In this document: positions 19,753 to 28,417 of the stretch, piece after piece | Layout: the number at the start of each line of letters is the position of its first letter | Position numbering within the stretch: position 1 is the stretch's first letter | Origin: Cutibacterium equinum | Lineage (GTDB): Bacteria > Actinomycetota > Actinomycetes > Propionibacteriales > Propionibacteriaceae | Assembly (NCBI RefSeq): GCF_028021195.1 | Contig: NZ_CP115668.1 | Location: forward strand, 806,001 to 870,000 | DNA length: 64,000 nucleotides | Reading direction: 5' to 3' | Made by a program: the position numbers and the translations under genes | The notes under the pieces: generated by a model | The model's input: only the letters and a program-made list of their open reading frames with translations | Told to the model about the DNA's origin: nothing | Databases searched by the model: none

Positions 19753-20169
19753 ATGACTGACACGGAACGTACCTTGGTCCTGCTGAAGCCGGACGCGGTT
19801 GAGCGTCATCTCATCGGCCAAATCATCAGCAGGTACGAAGCCAAGGGCCTTGTCGTGCGGGCAATGGAGCTGCGCACGATCGATGCTGAGATCGCATCCA
19901 CTCATTACGCTGAGCACGTCGGACGTGACTACTACCCGCCCTTGGAGGAGTTCATCACCTCCGGGCCGCTGGTTGCCCTGGTGCTCGAGGGGCGCAAGGC
20001 CATCCAAGTTATTCGCGCCATGCATGGCAAGACTGACTGCGCTGAGGCTGCGCCCGGGACTATTCGGGGCGATTACGGCACCCTCAACAACCGCAATCTC
20101 GTCCACGCATCCGACTCCCCGGAGTCTGCTCAGCGTGAGATTGGCATCTGGTTCCCTGACCTGGTCTGA
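19753..20169 (+). CDS. ndk: Nucleoside diphosphate kinase
   Basis: This enzyme transfers the gamma phosphate of ATP to nucleoside diphosphates through a phosphohistidine. It has 138 residues with TLVLLKPDAVERH at the N-terminus, the GLVVRAMEL block, the TIRGDYG motif, and the active histidine in NLVHASDS near residue 117. A TAGGTT box 6 nt upstream suggests a leaderless mRNA. Confidence 0.97.
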   Translation: MTDTERTLVLLKPDAVERHLIGQIISRYEAKGLVVRAMELRTIDAEIASTHYAEHVGRDYYPPLEEFITSGPLVALVLEGRKAIQVIRAMHGKTDCAEAAPGTIRGDYGTLNNRNLVHASDSPESAQREIGIWFPDLV

Positions 20170-20198
20170 CCTGAGTCCGTGATCCGGCTCGCACCGCC

Positions 20199-20204
20199 TA
20201 CGAT
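20199..20204 (+). promoter_or_regulatory. -10 box TACGAT, leaderless start of the radical SAM gene
   Basis: TACGAT ends 8 nt before GTG 20213, which has no ribosome-binding site. Confidence 0.4.
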
Positions 20205-20212
20205 GGCTCTTC

Positions 20213-22165
20213 GTGAGCACCAAGGATCTCTTCGATCAGATTGAGCCACTGCTGTATCGAGTGACCAAACCGATCCGGTACGTGGGTGGGGAGCGCAACA
20301 GCATCGTCAAGGAGTGGCAGGACACTGACGTCCGCTGGGTCCTGATGTACCCCGACGTGTACGAGGTCGGCCAGCCCAATCAGGGTGTGGCCGTCCTGTA
20401 CGAGGTGCTCAATGAGCGCGACTGGATCATGGCCGAGCGCACCTATTCGGTGTGGCCGGACATGGAGCAGCAGATGCGCGCTGCCGGGGTTCCCCAGTTC
20501 ACCCTTGACGGTCATCGGCCAGTCCGCGACTTCGACGTCCTGTCGGTCTCGTTGTCGACGGAGTTGGGCTACACCAACATGCTCAACGCCATCGACCTGG
20601 CCGGCATCCCTGTTCATCAGGCCGATCGCGGTGACAACGACCCCATCGTTCTCATCGGCGGTCACGTTGCCTTCAACCCCGAGCCCGTCGCCGATTTCAT
20701 CGACGCTGCCGTCCTGGGTGACGGCGAGGAGGCGTGCCTGGAGATCTCCCAGGTCATTCGGGACTGGAAACGGGAGGGCCGGCCCGGCGGACGCGAAGGT
20801 GTCCTGGTCAGACTCGCCCAGACCGGCGGGGTCTACGTGCCCTCCTTCTACGACGTCGAATACCTTGAGGACGCGACGATTGGCCGGATCGCCCCGAATC
20901 GTCCGGAGGCTCCTGTCACGGTCGCCAAGCGCATCGTCATGAACCTCGACGAGTGGCAGTACCCCAAGCGTCCCATCGTCCCGGTCGCCGAGACGTTCCA
21001 ACAGCGCTATCCGGTGGAGATCTCTCGCGGCTGTACCCACCCAGGTCGGTTCTGCCAGGCAAGCATGGTCACTCGCCCGCTGCGTGAGCGATCCATCAAC
21101 GCCATCGCCCAGATGGTCCATGACGGTCTGCAGGCCACCGGTCTGGACCACGTTGCCTTGATGGGTCTGTCGGGAGCCGGACACTCCGAGGTGTCCGAAA
21201 TCACCAAGGGGCTGGGTGACCGGTACGAGGGAACGAATGTGTCCCTGTCCTTGCCGAGCACTTTCGTCGGCGCCTTGAGCATCGACGCGGCCAATGAGCT
21301 GAGTCGTGATGGACGCCGTTCCGGTCTCACCTTCGCTCCCGAAGGAGGGTCGGAGCGGATCCGTCGGGTCATCAACAAGTACGTGTCCGACGAGGAGCTC
21401 GTCGGTACGGTCGCCAAGGCATGTGGCGATGGCTGGCATGAGATCGAGCTGTACTTCATGTGCGGCCTGCCGACTGAGACCGACGAAGACGTGTTGGAAA
21501 TCCACCACACGGTATCGGGCATCATCGAAGCCGGTCGCGCTGCTGCTGGACGCGAAGACATTCATTGCACGATCTACATCGGTGGTTTTGTCCCGAAGCC
21601 GCACACGCCTTTCCAGTGGGCCGCTCAGGCCAGCGCTGATGAGGTCGATCATCGCCTGTCGGTGCTGCAAGAGTCCATCGGCTCGGATGGTCAGCTCGCT
21701 GGATCCACCGACATGTTCTACCGCAATGGACGTCCCGGCGTCATCGAAGGGCTGCTCTCGCGCGGTGACCGTCGGGTTGGCAAGGTCGTCGAGGCCGTCT
21801 GGCGTGATGGGGGAATCTTCGACGGGTGGGACGAGTACTTCTCCTACGACCGATGGGTGGCCTGTTGCCAGCGGGAACTCGAGCCATTGGGAGTCAGCCT
21901 GGACTGGTTCGTCACTCGTGAGCGTGATCGTGAGGAAGTGCTGCCCTGGGAGCACCTGGACTCCGGGCTGGACCGCGACTGGTTGTGGAACGACTGGCAA
22001 GCCGCTCTGAATGAGGAAACGGTCAGCGACTGCCTCCGGGGGCCTTGCTACAACTGCGGGGTGTGCCCGAGTATGGGTACTGAAATCCAGGTGGGTCCGT
22101 CAGGGAAATCTCTGATCCCACTGACCCCGATCAAGCCTGATCTCGCTGCGGTGATGGAGTCGTGA
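20213..22165 (+). CDS. B12-binding domain radical SAM protein, TIGR03960 family, with altered Cys motif
   Basis: This is a 650-residue protein with an N-terminal B12-binding-like domain (LMYPDVYEVGQPNQG, GGHVAFNPEPVADF, GDGEEA) and a radical SAM core (VEISRGCT, FAPEGGSERIRRVINK, YFMCGLPTETDED), as in the TIGR03960 family that accompanies RNase E in actinobacteria. The family radical SAM motif is CxxxCxxC in the context RGCTxGCRFCQ. Here it reads CTHPGRFC: C274 and C281 are present, but the middle cysteine is glycine 278 (GGT at 21044-21046) and the preceding glycine is proline. Binding of a normal 4Fe-4S/SAM centre is therefore doubtful. A second cysteine group, CYNCGVC, is intact near the C-terminus. 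The reaction is unknown for the whole family. Confidence 0.88.
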   Translation: MSTKDLFDQIEPLLYRVTKPIRYVGGERNSIVKEWQDTDVRWVLMYPDVYEVGQPNQGVAVLYEVLNERDWIMAERTYSVWPDMEQQMRAAGVPQFTLDGHRPVRDFDVLSVSLSTELGYTNMLNAIDLAGIPVHQADRGDNDPIVLIGGHVAFNPEPVADFIDAAVLGDGEEACLEISQVIRDWKREGRPGGREGVLVRLAQTGGVYVPSFYDVEYLEDATIGRIAPNRPEAPVTVAKRIVMNLDEWQYPKRPIVPVAETFQQRYPVEISRGCTHPGRFCQASMVTRPLRERSINAIAQMVHDGLQATGLDHVALMGLSGAGHSEVSEITKGLGDRYEGTNVSLSLPSTFVGALSIDAANELSRDGRRSGLTFAPEGGSERIRRVINKYVSDEELVGTVAKACGDGWHEIELYFMCGLPTETDEDVLEIHHTVSGIIEAGRAAAGREDIHCTIYIGGFVPKPHTPFQWAAQASADEVDHRLSVLQESIGSDGQLAGSTDMFYRNGRPGVIEGLLSRGDRRVGKVVEAVWRDGGIFDGWDEYFSYDRWVACCQRELEPLGVSLDWFVTRERDREEVLPWEHLDSGLDRDWLWNDWQAALNEETVSDCLRGPCYNCGVCPSMGTEIQVGPSGKSLIPLTPIKPDLAAVMES

Positions 22166-22167
22166 CG

Positions 22168-22908
22168 ATGTCTGAGCGCACCCAAGATCATCCCGACAAC
22201 CACACACCTGCCAAGCAGAGGTTGTGGATACGCTATGCCAAGCGCGGTACGGCACGGTTCGCATCGCATCGCGATGTCGCCCGTACCTTCGAGCTCGCTG
22301 TCAATCGCGCCCAGATCCCTGTGGCGTACTCGTCGGAATCCGTCCCGCGCCCACGACTCTGCCATGCGCACGCCGCAGCCACCGGGGCGGCCTCAGAGGC
22401 CGAATACCTCGAGGTGGCGCTGACTGAGGTCTGCGACCCGGACAAGGTTGTGGCGGTGTTGGCTGCCGAGATGCCATCCGGGATGGACATTCTGGAGGCC
22501 ATTGAGGCTGATCGCACTGACCTTGCCGACGTGCTGAGTGCGTCGGCCTGGCTCATCGAACCTGCTGGCGAGGTGGCAGGGCTGGACGAAGCAGTGGAGG
22601 CCGTCATGGCTGCCCAGACCGTCGAGGTGGAGCGTATGACGGAGTCTGGTCTGCGCCCCCTTGACGTGCGTGCCGCCCTCATCGGCCTGGATGCCGCTGA
22701 CGGGAAGCTGCTTCTCATGCTGCGTCATGTCAAGCCCCCGGTTGGTCCCGATGACGTGTTGCGTGCCCTGGCCCAGACGTGCCCCGCCCTCGACGTCGAG
22801 GCGTCTCGGGTGACGCGGCTCGCCCAAGGGACTTGTCAGGAGGATGCCAGCGGGGTGTCGACGGGTTTGGCTGACCCGTTCACCGGGGAGATTGCGACGG
22901 TGTGGTGA
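22168..22908 (+). CDS. TIGR03936/DUF2344 radical SAM-associated protein
   Basis: This 246-residue protein is the usual partner of the preceding radical SAM protein. Family features are RYAKRGTARFASHRDVARTFE near residue 19 and GAASEAEYLEV near 74. The stretch SESVPRPRLCHAH deviates from the family pattern AGFxPHPKxSxA. ATG 22168 is chosen because GGAG at 22156-22159 is 8 nt upstream; GTG 22162, which overlaps the preceding stop, is too close. Function is unknown; the gene pair lies immediately before rne, as in other actinobacteria. Confidence 0.82.
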   Translation: MSERTQDHPDNHTPAKQRLWIRYAKRGTARFASHRDVARTFELAVNRAQIPVAYSSESVPRPRLCHAHAAATGAASEAEYLEVALTEVCDPDKVVAVLAAEMPSGMDILEAIEADRTDLADVLSASAWLIEPAGEVAGLDEAVEAVMAAQTVEVERMTESGLRPLDVRAALIGLDAADGKLLLMLRHVKPPVGPDDVLRALAQTCPALDVEASRVTRLAQGTCQEDASGVSTGLADPFTGEIATVW

Positions 22909-23180
22909 CCCCTTGGTCACGGTGCGGTTTCTGGCATCGGTTCCGGTGACGTGACATACTGGGGCTCAGGTGAACGGGGTGCCACCCCACTCGACGGTTC
23001 ATACCGCGACGCCGAGAGGCGACCGCGGGGGACTCGAGGGCTCACCGCAAGCTTTTGTCCCATTCCGGGCAGTGACGCCGTCAGTACAGCGCGAGGCGTT
23101 GGAACACGTCTGCGGAAGGTTTTCCGTAGACGCCGCACCGGGGTGGGCATGGACCGTGCCGAAAGGCCAAGGAGAGCACA
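22909..23180 (+). other. rne: 272-bp leader region before RNase E/G
   Basis: No conserved gene is seen. A -10-like CATACT at 22954-22959 would give a leader of roughly 215 nt before the RNase E/G start. Several GC-rich inverted segments suggest structure. Long structured 5' leaders of RNase E mRNAs are targets of autoregulation in other bacteria; here that is an inference. Confidence 0.4.
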
Positions 23181-25997
23181 GTGCTCGACACGACTGACAA
23201 CACCACATTGAATTCCGACGAGAATTCCACTGCTGAGATTCCCACTACTCGACGCCGTAGGGCCGCATCGCGTCCGGCCGGGGCTCCTGCCCAGGTCGAG
23301 GCCCCCAGCGCCCCGGTGACGATCACCGCAGCCGGTACCGGCAGCTCCGTCATCACCTCTGATGCGCAGGCTTCCGACCTGCCGCGCCCTCCGATGGGAC
23401 GTCGCCGCAAGGCCGCCAAGGCGCAGACCACGGTCGAGGAGCCCACGACGCAGCCGAGCAAGGCTGAGACCCCGGCCTCGAAGTCCGCTGCTCCGAAGTC
23501 CGCTGCTCCGACGTCAGAGGAACCCACGACTGCCGGGTCGACGGGCGAGGAGACCACGACTGCCCAGACCGACAAGCCGCGCCGCACCCGCACCCGCCGC
23601 ACCGGCGACTCTGCCTCCACGTCCACCCGGACGAGGACGAGGAGCACCCGCACTGCCGCCGAGACGAGCGAGGAGACCCCGGCCCGCACCACCCGTCGGG
23701 GGGCGTCGGAGACCACTCCCTCCGTCGATGCCGAGCGTGGAACCTCCCAGCATCGCCGCGCCACCCGTCGTCGTTCCTCCGCGATCACCGCCAATTCCGA
23801 GGATGTCACCGTCGACAAGGCGGACACCGACAAGGGCACTGACGACGATCCCATCAATGCTGCCCTGGCCAAGGCCAAGGCTCAGACCCGCAGCCACAAG
23901 GTTGAGGGAGCCCTGGCCAACCCCTTCGGGCTCAAGGACGGCGAGGATCGTTCGACCAGCGACATCCTCGATTCCTTGGCTGCCGAGATTGGCGGGGGAG
24001 AGGCTGCGATGCCCAAGAAGCGTCGTTGTCGCGCCACTCGTCCTTCCGAGGCCGGGCGCCGCACCGACGAGACCTCCGAGAACATCGAGCAGGTGGGCGA
24101 GGTCGAGCCTGACAAGGACAAGGGCGAGGCCAAGGGCCGCAAGTCTGGCAAGAAGAGGGAGACCTCCGACGAGACGATCGCTGAGTCGCTCGAGGAGGAG
24201 ACCACGTCCGAGGTCGAGGACAACACCTCCGAGGAGGACGGCCAGAATCGTCGTCGCCGTCGTCGGGGAGGACGTCGTCGCCGTCGCAGCGAGGACATCG
24301 AGGACAGCTCGTCGACCGACGAGTCGGACAACGGTGACGACGCTGACGGCAACTCGGACAACAGCTCTGAGAGTGCCTCGGAGCTCGGCAATTCGGATGC
24401 CACCCATCGCCGTCGTCGTCGCCGCCGTCGTCGCGGTGAGGACATCAGCGGTGCTGACGACGACCCCAGCGAGGTCGTCATCAAGGTTCGTGAGCCGCGC
24501 TCGCGTCAGTCGCTGGCTGACGAGGTCACCGGTATCGAGGGCTCGACCCGTATGGAGGCCAAGAAGCAGCGTCGCCGTGAGGGACGTGCCGCCGGTCGGC
24601 GTCGCAGCGCTGTCATCACCGACGCGGAGTTCTTGGCCCGCCGCGAGTCGGTGGACCGCAAGATGATCGTCCGTCAGTCCGAGGAGTACTCCCAGCTTGC
24701 GGTGCTGGAGGATGGCGTTCTCGTCGAGCACTACGTGGACCGTGCCTCGGCCACGTCCTCGATCGGCAACATCTACCTGGGCAAGGTCCAGAATGTCCTG
24801 CCCTCGATGGAGGCCGCGTTCATCGACATCGGTCGTGGCCGTAACGCCGTGCTCTACGCTGGCGAGGTCGACTGGGACAAGTACGGCACGGAGGGCGAGG
24901 ACAAGCGCATTGAGCATGCCCTGAAGTCTGGGGACCAGGTTTTGGTGCAGGTCACCAAGGACCCGGTGGGTGCCAAGGGTGCTCGTCTGACCAGTCACAT
25001 CTCGGTGCCCGGACGTTTCGTCGTCTACTCGCCCGGTGGCCACCTCTCGGGGATCTCCCGCAAGCTGGCTGACTCCGAGCGCAAGCGTCTCAAGAAGATC
25101 GTTGAGGACGCCATCCCCTCGGATGCCTCCGTCATCGTGCGTACGGCCGCCGAAGGGGCCACCGAGGAGGATCTGGTCCGCGACATCAATCGTCTCAAGG
25201 CTCAGTGGGAGGTCATCGAGCGTAAGGCCAGCACGAGCAAGGCCCCCCTGCTGCTGTACTCCGAGCCCGACCTGACGGTGCGCATCATTCGCGACTTGTT
25301 CACCGCTGACTTCTCCGACCTCGTGATCGCCGGCAACGGTGGACCTGACGACGCTTACGACACCATCAAGGCCTATGTCGATCACGTCGCCCCGGAGATG
25401 GCCTCGCGGCTGACTCATTGGGAGGACGCTGACAAGGATCCCTTCGCCGAGTATCGCATCGACGAGCAGATCGCCAAGGCTCTGGAGCGCAAGGTGTACC
25501 TGCCCTCGGGTGGGTCGCTGGTCATCGACCGTACTGAGGCCATGACGGTCATTGACGTCAATACTGGCAAGTTCACCGGGTCTGCCGGCAACCTCGAGGC
25601 CACGGTGACGGCCAACAACTTGGAGGCCGCTGAGGAGATCGTGCGTCAGTTGCGGCTGCGCGACATCGGAGGCATCATCGTCATCGACTTCATCGACATG
25701 GTGTTGCCGACCAACCGTGAGCTTCTGGTGCGTCGTCTCACCGAGTGCCTGGGACGGGATCGCACCCGCCATCAGGTTGCTGAGGTGACTTCGCTGGGTC
25801 TGGTGCAGATGACTCGTAAGAAGATCGGCACCGGTTTGGCCGAGGCCTTCACCGAGGAGTGCGAGGCCTGTGGTGGCCGCGGCTACCATCGCTTCGACAA
25901 GCCGGTGGATTCCCAGGCTCCGGCTGATGGTGGCGAGCGTTCCAAGGGCCGGGGGCGTGGCCGCAAGGGTTCCTCGGGCAAGTCCCAGTCCGCGTGA
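23181..25997 (+). CDS. rne: Ribonuclease E/G
   Basis: This endoribonuclease processes rRNA and tRNA precursors and starts mRNA decay. It has 938 residues. Residues 1 to about 470 form a low-complexity region rich in Thr, Glu, Asp and Arg, with several arginine runs (RRRRRRGGRRRRR and HRRRRRRRRRRGED) suited to RNA or protein contacts. The catalytic core follows: the S1 domain (GNIYLGKVQNVLPSMEAAFIDIG), 5'-sensor/DNase-I-like parts (VIDVNTGKF with a catalytic Asp near 792; IIVIDFIDM near 832), and the Zn-link CEACGG near 894. The C-terminal tail is short. The start is GTG 23181 with AAGGAGA upstream. In Streptomyces and mycobacteria the scaffold is also partly N-terminal. Confidence 0.95.
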   Translation: MLDTTDNTTLNSDENSTAEIPTTRRRRAASRPAGAPAQVEAPSAPVTITAAGTGSSVITSDAQASDLPRPPMGRRRKAAKAQTTVEEPTTQPSKAETPASKSAAPKSAAPTSEEPTTAGSTGEETTTAQTDKPRRTRTRRTGDSASTSTRTRTRSTRTAAETSEETPARTTRRGASETTPSVDAERGTSQHRRATRRRSSAITANSEDVTVDKADTDKGTDDDPINAALAKAKAQTRSHKVEGALANPFGLKDGEDRSTSDILDSLAAEIGGGEAAMPKKRRCRATRPSEAGRRTDETSENIEQVGEVEPDKDKGEAKGRKSGKKRETSDETIAESLEEETTSEVEDNTSEEDGQNRRRRRRGGRRRRRSEDIEDSSSTDESDNGDDADGNSDNSSESASELGNSDATHRRRRRRRRRGEDISGADDDPSEVVIKVREPRSRQSLADEVTGIEGSTRMEAKKQRRREGRAAGRRRSAVITDAEFLARRESVDRKMIVRQSEEYSQLAVLEDGVLVEHYVDRASATSSIGNIYLGKVQNVLPSMEAAFIDIGRGRNAVLYAGEVDWDKYGTEGEDKRIEHALKSGDQVLVQVTKDPVGAKGARLTSHISVPGRFVVYSPGGHLSGISRKLADSERKRLKKIVEDAIPSDASVIVRTAAEGATEEDLVRDINRLKAQWEVIERKASTSKAPLLLYSEPDLTVRIIRDLFTADFSDLVIAGNGGPDDAYDTIKAYVDHVAPEMASRLTHWEDADKDPFAEYRIDEQIAKALERKVYLPSGGSLVIDRTEAMTVIDVNTGKFTGSAGNLEATVTANNLEAAEEIVRQLRLRDIGGIIVIDFIDMVLPTNRELLVRRLTECLGRDRTRHQVAEVTSLGLVQMTRKKIGTGLAEAFTEECEACGGRGYHRFDKPVDSQAPADGGERSKGRGRGRKGSSGKSQSA

Positions 25998-26030
25998 GGA
26001 CGGACCCCATGAGGGCGGTGGATGGTCGTT

Positions 26031-26059
26031 TTGACCGTCCGCCACAGAAAATGTAGAGT
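26031..26059 (+). promoter_or_regulatory. rplU-rpmA promoter
   Basis: TTGACC (26031-26036), a 17-nt spacer, then TAGAGT (26054-26059). This is one of the best sigma-70-type promoters of the window and lies about 100 nt before rplU. Confidence 0.7.
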
Positions 26060-26069
26060 AGGCAGCCGG

Positions 26070-26124
26070 TCCGACGTGAGGCGTCGGTCAGGTTTGTCCG
26101 GGGCCGTTGGTTCCGGCCCCCGGA
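26070..26124 (+). promoter_or_regulatory. Structured rplU leader (two hairpins)
   Basis: CCGACG/CGTCGG forms a 6-bp hairpin just after the promoter. Then TCCGGGGCCG pairs with CGGCCCCCGGA around a TTGGTT-type loop (26097-26124, one bulge). The second lies about 30 nt before the rplU GTG. Autogenous control by L21 is possible but not shown. Confidence 0.45.
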
Positions 26125-26155
26125 AATGTACGACAAGAACGAGAGTAGGTCAGGC

Positions 26156-26464
26156 GTGTACGCGATCGTGCGTAGTGGCGGCCGCCAGCACAAGGTGGCA
26201 GTGGGTGACGTCGTCGAGATCGACAAGGTCGCCGACGAGGCGGGCAGCAGCATCGAGCTGACCCCGCTCCTCGTGGTTGATGGCCAGTCCGTCACCTCCG
26301 ACAAGGACGCGCTCGGAAAGGTCAAGGTCACTGCTGAGGTTCTCGGCGAGACCAAGGGCCCGAAGATCCGCATCCTCAAGTACAAGAACAAGACCGGCTA
26401 CAAGAAGCGCCAGGGGCACCGTCAGAAGTACACCCAGGTCAAGGTCACCGGAATCGAAGGCTGA
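26156..26464 (+). CDS. rplU: 50S ribosomal protein L21
   Basis: This is a component of the large ribosomal subunit. It has 102 residues from GTG 26156: [20 protein letters not shown] at the start, and the C-terminal [22 protein letters not shown] typical of the family. The ATG at 26126 in the same frame would add ten residues absent from L21 proteins. rpmA follows 11 nt downstream in the same transcript. Confidence 0.97.
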   Translation: MYAIVRSGGRQHKVAVGDVVEIDKVADEAGSSIELTPLLVVDGQSVTSDKDALGKVKVTAEVLGETKGPKIRILKYKNKTGYKKRQGHRQKYTQVKVTGIEG

Positions 26465-26475
26465 GGTAGACAGAC

Positions 26476-26745
26476 ATGGCACACAAGAAGGGCGCGTCCT
26501 CTTCGCGCAACGGTCGTGATTCCAACGCTCAGCGTCTCGGCGTGAAGCGTTTCGGCGGTCAGCTCGTCAATGCTGGCGAGATCATCGTGCGTCAGCGCGG
26601 CACTCACTTCCATCCCGGTGATGGGGTTGGCCGTGGTGGCGATGACACCCTCTTCGCGCTGCGTGACGGCAATGTCGAGTTCGGCACCCGTCGCGGCCGC
26701 AAGGTTGTCAACGTGACCCCTGTCGAGGCTCCGGTCGAGGCCTGA
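26476..26745 (+). CDS. rpmA: 50S ribosomal protein L27
   Basis: This is a large-subunit protein whose N-terminus reaches the peptidyl transferase centre. It has 89 residues: [20 protein letters not shown], then [10 protein letters not shown] and [11 protein letters not shown]. The N-terminus starts directly at MAHKK, without the Firmicute-type cleaved extension. A GC-rich terminator follows. Confidence 0.98.
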   Translation: MAHKKGASSSRNGRDSNAQRLGVKRFGGQLVNAGEIIVRQRGTHFHPGDGVGRGGDDTLFALRDGNVEFGTRRGRKVVNVTPVEAPVEA

Positions 26746-26767
26746 GTCCCCACGACACACGTAGTGG

Positions 26768-26796
26768 TCGGCCCCCGCCCTTGAGGTGGGGGCCGA
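26768..26796 (+). terminator. Terminator of rplU-rpmA
   Basis: TCGGCCCCCGCC (26768-26779), loop TTGAG, and GGTGGGGGCCGA (26785-26796) form a 12-bp stem with one G-T pair, 22 nt after the rpmA stop. Confidence 0.7.
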
Positions 26797-26962
26797 TCTG
26801 CGTCTGGGGGATCGATCTGAGCGGAATCGGGAATTCGGTACCTGAGCATTTGTGTGCCCGCGACTTGGCGGAACCTGAGAATTATGCCGGGGATTGCGAC
26901 TGTCGTCGGATCCTCGCAGCGACCGTGGTCGCGACTGTGCCGCGATCGCTGGAAGTGACGAA

Positions 26963-27631
26963 ATGGCGACCTACTCTCAAAACTTGGTCGTGATCGACCC
27001 TGTGACGATGGGAGATCAGAGAACCGTGGGTGATCGGATATTCAGCGAGGACGAGAGGTGGCTGTACCGGATCGAGCCGGGGTCGGACGCGCCGACCTTG
27101 GTGTCGACGGGGTCGATGCCCAGGATTACCGCGCCGCTGGCACCGATTTGTTCCTCTCGGCCCGCCGCAGCTGAGTCTCACAACCCTCGGGCTGCCGAAG
27201 CGGCACCCGCGCAGAAGGCCGAGCCCTGTCACCGGTGGCCTCGACCCTATGAGGTGGCGGCTGGTGCCTGCGCCTCGGCCGTTGCGACCGGAGTCGTGGG
27301 AGGCCTGGGAATCGGCGGGACGATGATCGGCGCTGCCGTCACCAGCCTCGTCATCGCTCTGGGCGGTGCCTTCTTCACCAGATGGTTCTCCCGGACCCGC
27401 GACAATGTCTCGGGAGCTCGTCAACGTCGAGGGATGTGGACTCGCATGGTCACAGTGGCCCTCGTCGTGAGTGTGTTCACGGTTGTCGTCGGGGTGCTGT
27501 GGTTGGCGCCATCGGTCGGTCAGGAAGCCGGATCCTGGGTGCATCGGGCCACCGGCTCGCTCGAGCAGTGGCGGGAGTCAGCCCAACGGGCCTGGCCCTA
27601 TCTCAAAGCTGCCTGGCACGCCTTCCGGTGA
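26963..27631 (+). CDS. Membrane protein of unknown function
   Basis: This predicted protein has 222 residues and no domain I recognise. Residues 1-90 are soluble and contain ERWLYRIEPGSDAPTLVSTG. A glycine/alanine-rich hydrophobic stretch around residues 105-145 (TGVVGGLGIGGTMIGAAVTSLVIALGGAFF is its centre) gives one or two membrane segments. After a basic loop (TRWFSRTRDNVSGARQRR), a second helix VTVALVVSVFTVVVGVLWLA follows, and the C-terminal tail is amphipathic. The ATG 26963 has GGAAG about 9 nt upstream. It sits alone between rpmA and a TetR gene. Codon use fits the genome. Confidence 0.6.
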   Translation: MATYSQNLVVIDPVTMGDQRTVGDRIFSEDERWLYRIEPGSDAPTLVSTGSMPRITAPLAPICSSRPAAAESHNPRAAEAAPAQKAEPCHRWPRPYEVAAGACASAVATGVVGGLGIGGTMIGAAVTSLVIALGGAFFTRWFSRTRDNVSGARQRRGMWTRMVTVALVVSVFTVVVGVLWLAPSVGQEAGSWVHRATGSLEQWRESAQRAWPYLKAAWHAFR

Positions 27632-27679
27632 ACCTTCTCACGCCATCGTTCACCGAGGGCGTGACCCTTTGTGTACTGA

Positions 27680-27720
27680 GTGCAGGTTCTGCACTTGATG
27701 CAGACACTGCACTTAGTGCA
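27680..27720 (+). promoter_or_regulatory. Two TGCA-type palindromes, probable TetR operator
   Basis: GTGCAG-GTT-CTGCAC (27680-27694) and TGCACTTAGTGCA (27708-27720) share the half site GTGCA and lie immediately before the TetR-type regulator start at 27726. A double operator for autoregulation is the simplest reading. Confidence 0.6.
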
Positions 27721-27725
27721 AAATT

Positions 27726-28343
27726 GTGAGTGTGACTTCACCAACAGCAATCCGCACTCAGGGCGTCATTCGCCGTGCTGCAATGGAATTGGCGGTCGAG
27801 AAGCCGGTGGACGAGGTCACAGTCGACGACATTGCCGAGCGTGCTGGGGTGTCGCGACGAACCGTGTTCAACCACTTCCCGTCCAAGTACGACGTCTATC
27901 TGCCTCCGGTGGTCGCCCACTCGGAGGAGGCCCTCGAGACCTTCGCGACGGACACCTCGACGTCACTGGCCGATGCCATTCGCACCCTGCTCGATGCCAG
28001 GTGGCGAAGCTTCGACGTCGACCTCGACGATCTGCGAGAGCTCATGAGAATCAGCAGGGAGAGCACCGAGCTTCGGATGGCCCTCAAGGAGTCCGTTGAC
28101 TGTCAACGCGCTGCCCTCATGGCGGCAGCTGCTCGCCGAATCGGCCGCTCCGAGGACTCTCTGGAAGTCCTTGCCCTCGTGGGCACCATCCAGGCGATGG
28201 AGCGCTCAGTCTTCCAAGCGGCCATGGTCCGTCCTGGGGCCAGTTCTGCCGAGGTGGTCGGCACCTTTGACCGGGTCGTCGATGTCTGGGTCAGGCTGTC
28301 TGCGGAATTGGCCGGCGATCAGGTGTCGGTCTTGACGACGTGA
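27726..28343 (+). CDS. TetR family transcriptional regulator
   Basis: This is a 205-residue repressor-type regulator. The N-terminal helix-turn-helix is VDDIAERAGVSRRTVFNHFPSKYDVY, residues ~37-62; the C-terminal half is the ligand/dimer domain. It precedes a DHA2-type drug exporter by 74 nt on the same strand, the usual arrangement for an efflux pump and its local regulator. Paired GTGCA palindromes upstream are the likely operator. Start codons GTG 27726 and GTG 27732 are both possible. Confidence 0.9.
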   Translation: MSVTSPTAIRTQGVIRRAAMELAVEKPVDEVTVDDIAERAGVSRRTVFNHFPSKYDVYLPPVVAHSEEALETFATDTSTSLADAIRTLLDARWRSFDVDLDDLRELMRISRESTELRMALKESVDCQRAALMAAAARRIGRSEDSLEVLALVGTIQAMERSVFQAAMVRPGASSAEVVGTFDRVVDVWVRLSAELAGDQVSVLTT

Positions 28344-28417
28344 GCAGCGAGCTGACTCGTCACAACCTGCGCGACAACGCGCCCCACATTTCCCATCCAA
28401 CATCAGAAAGCTGTGAC

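Noticed and set aside
23514-26045. 843-codon minus-strand frame over RNase E
   Set aside because: Antisense shadow of rne with no domain, composed of low-complexity residues.
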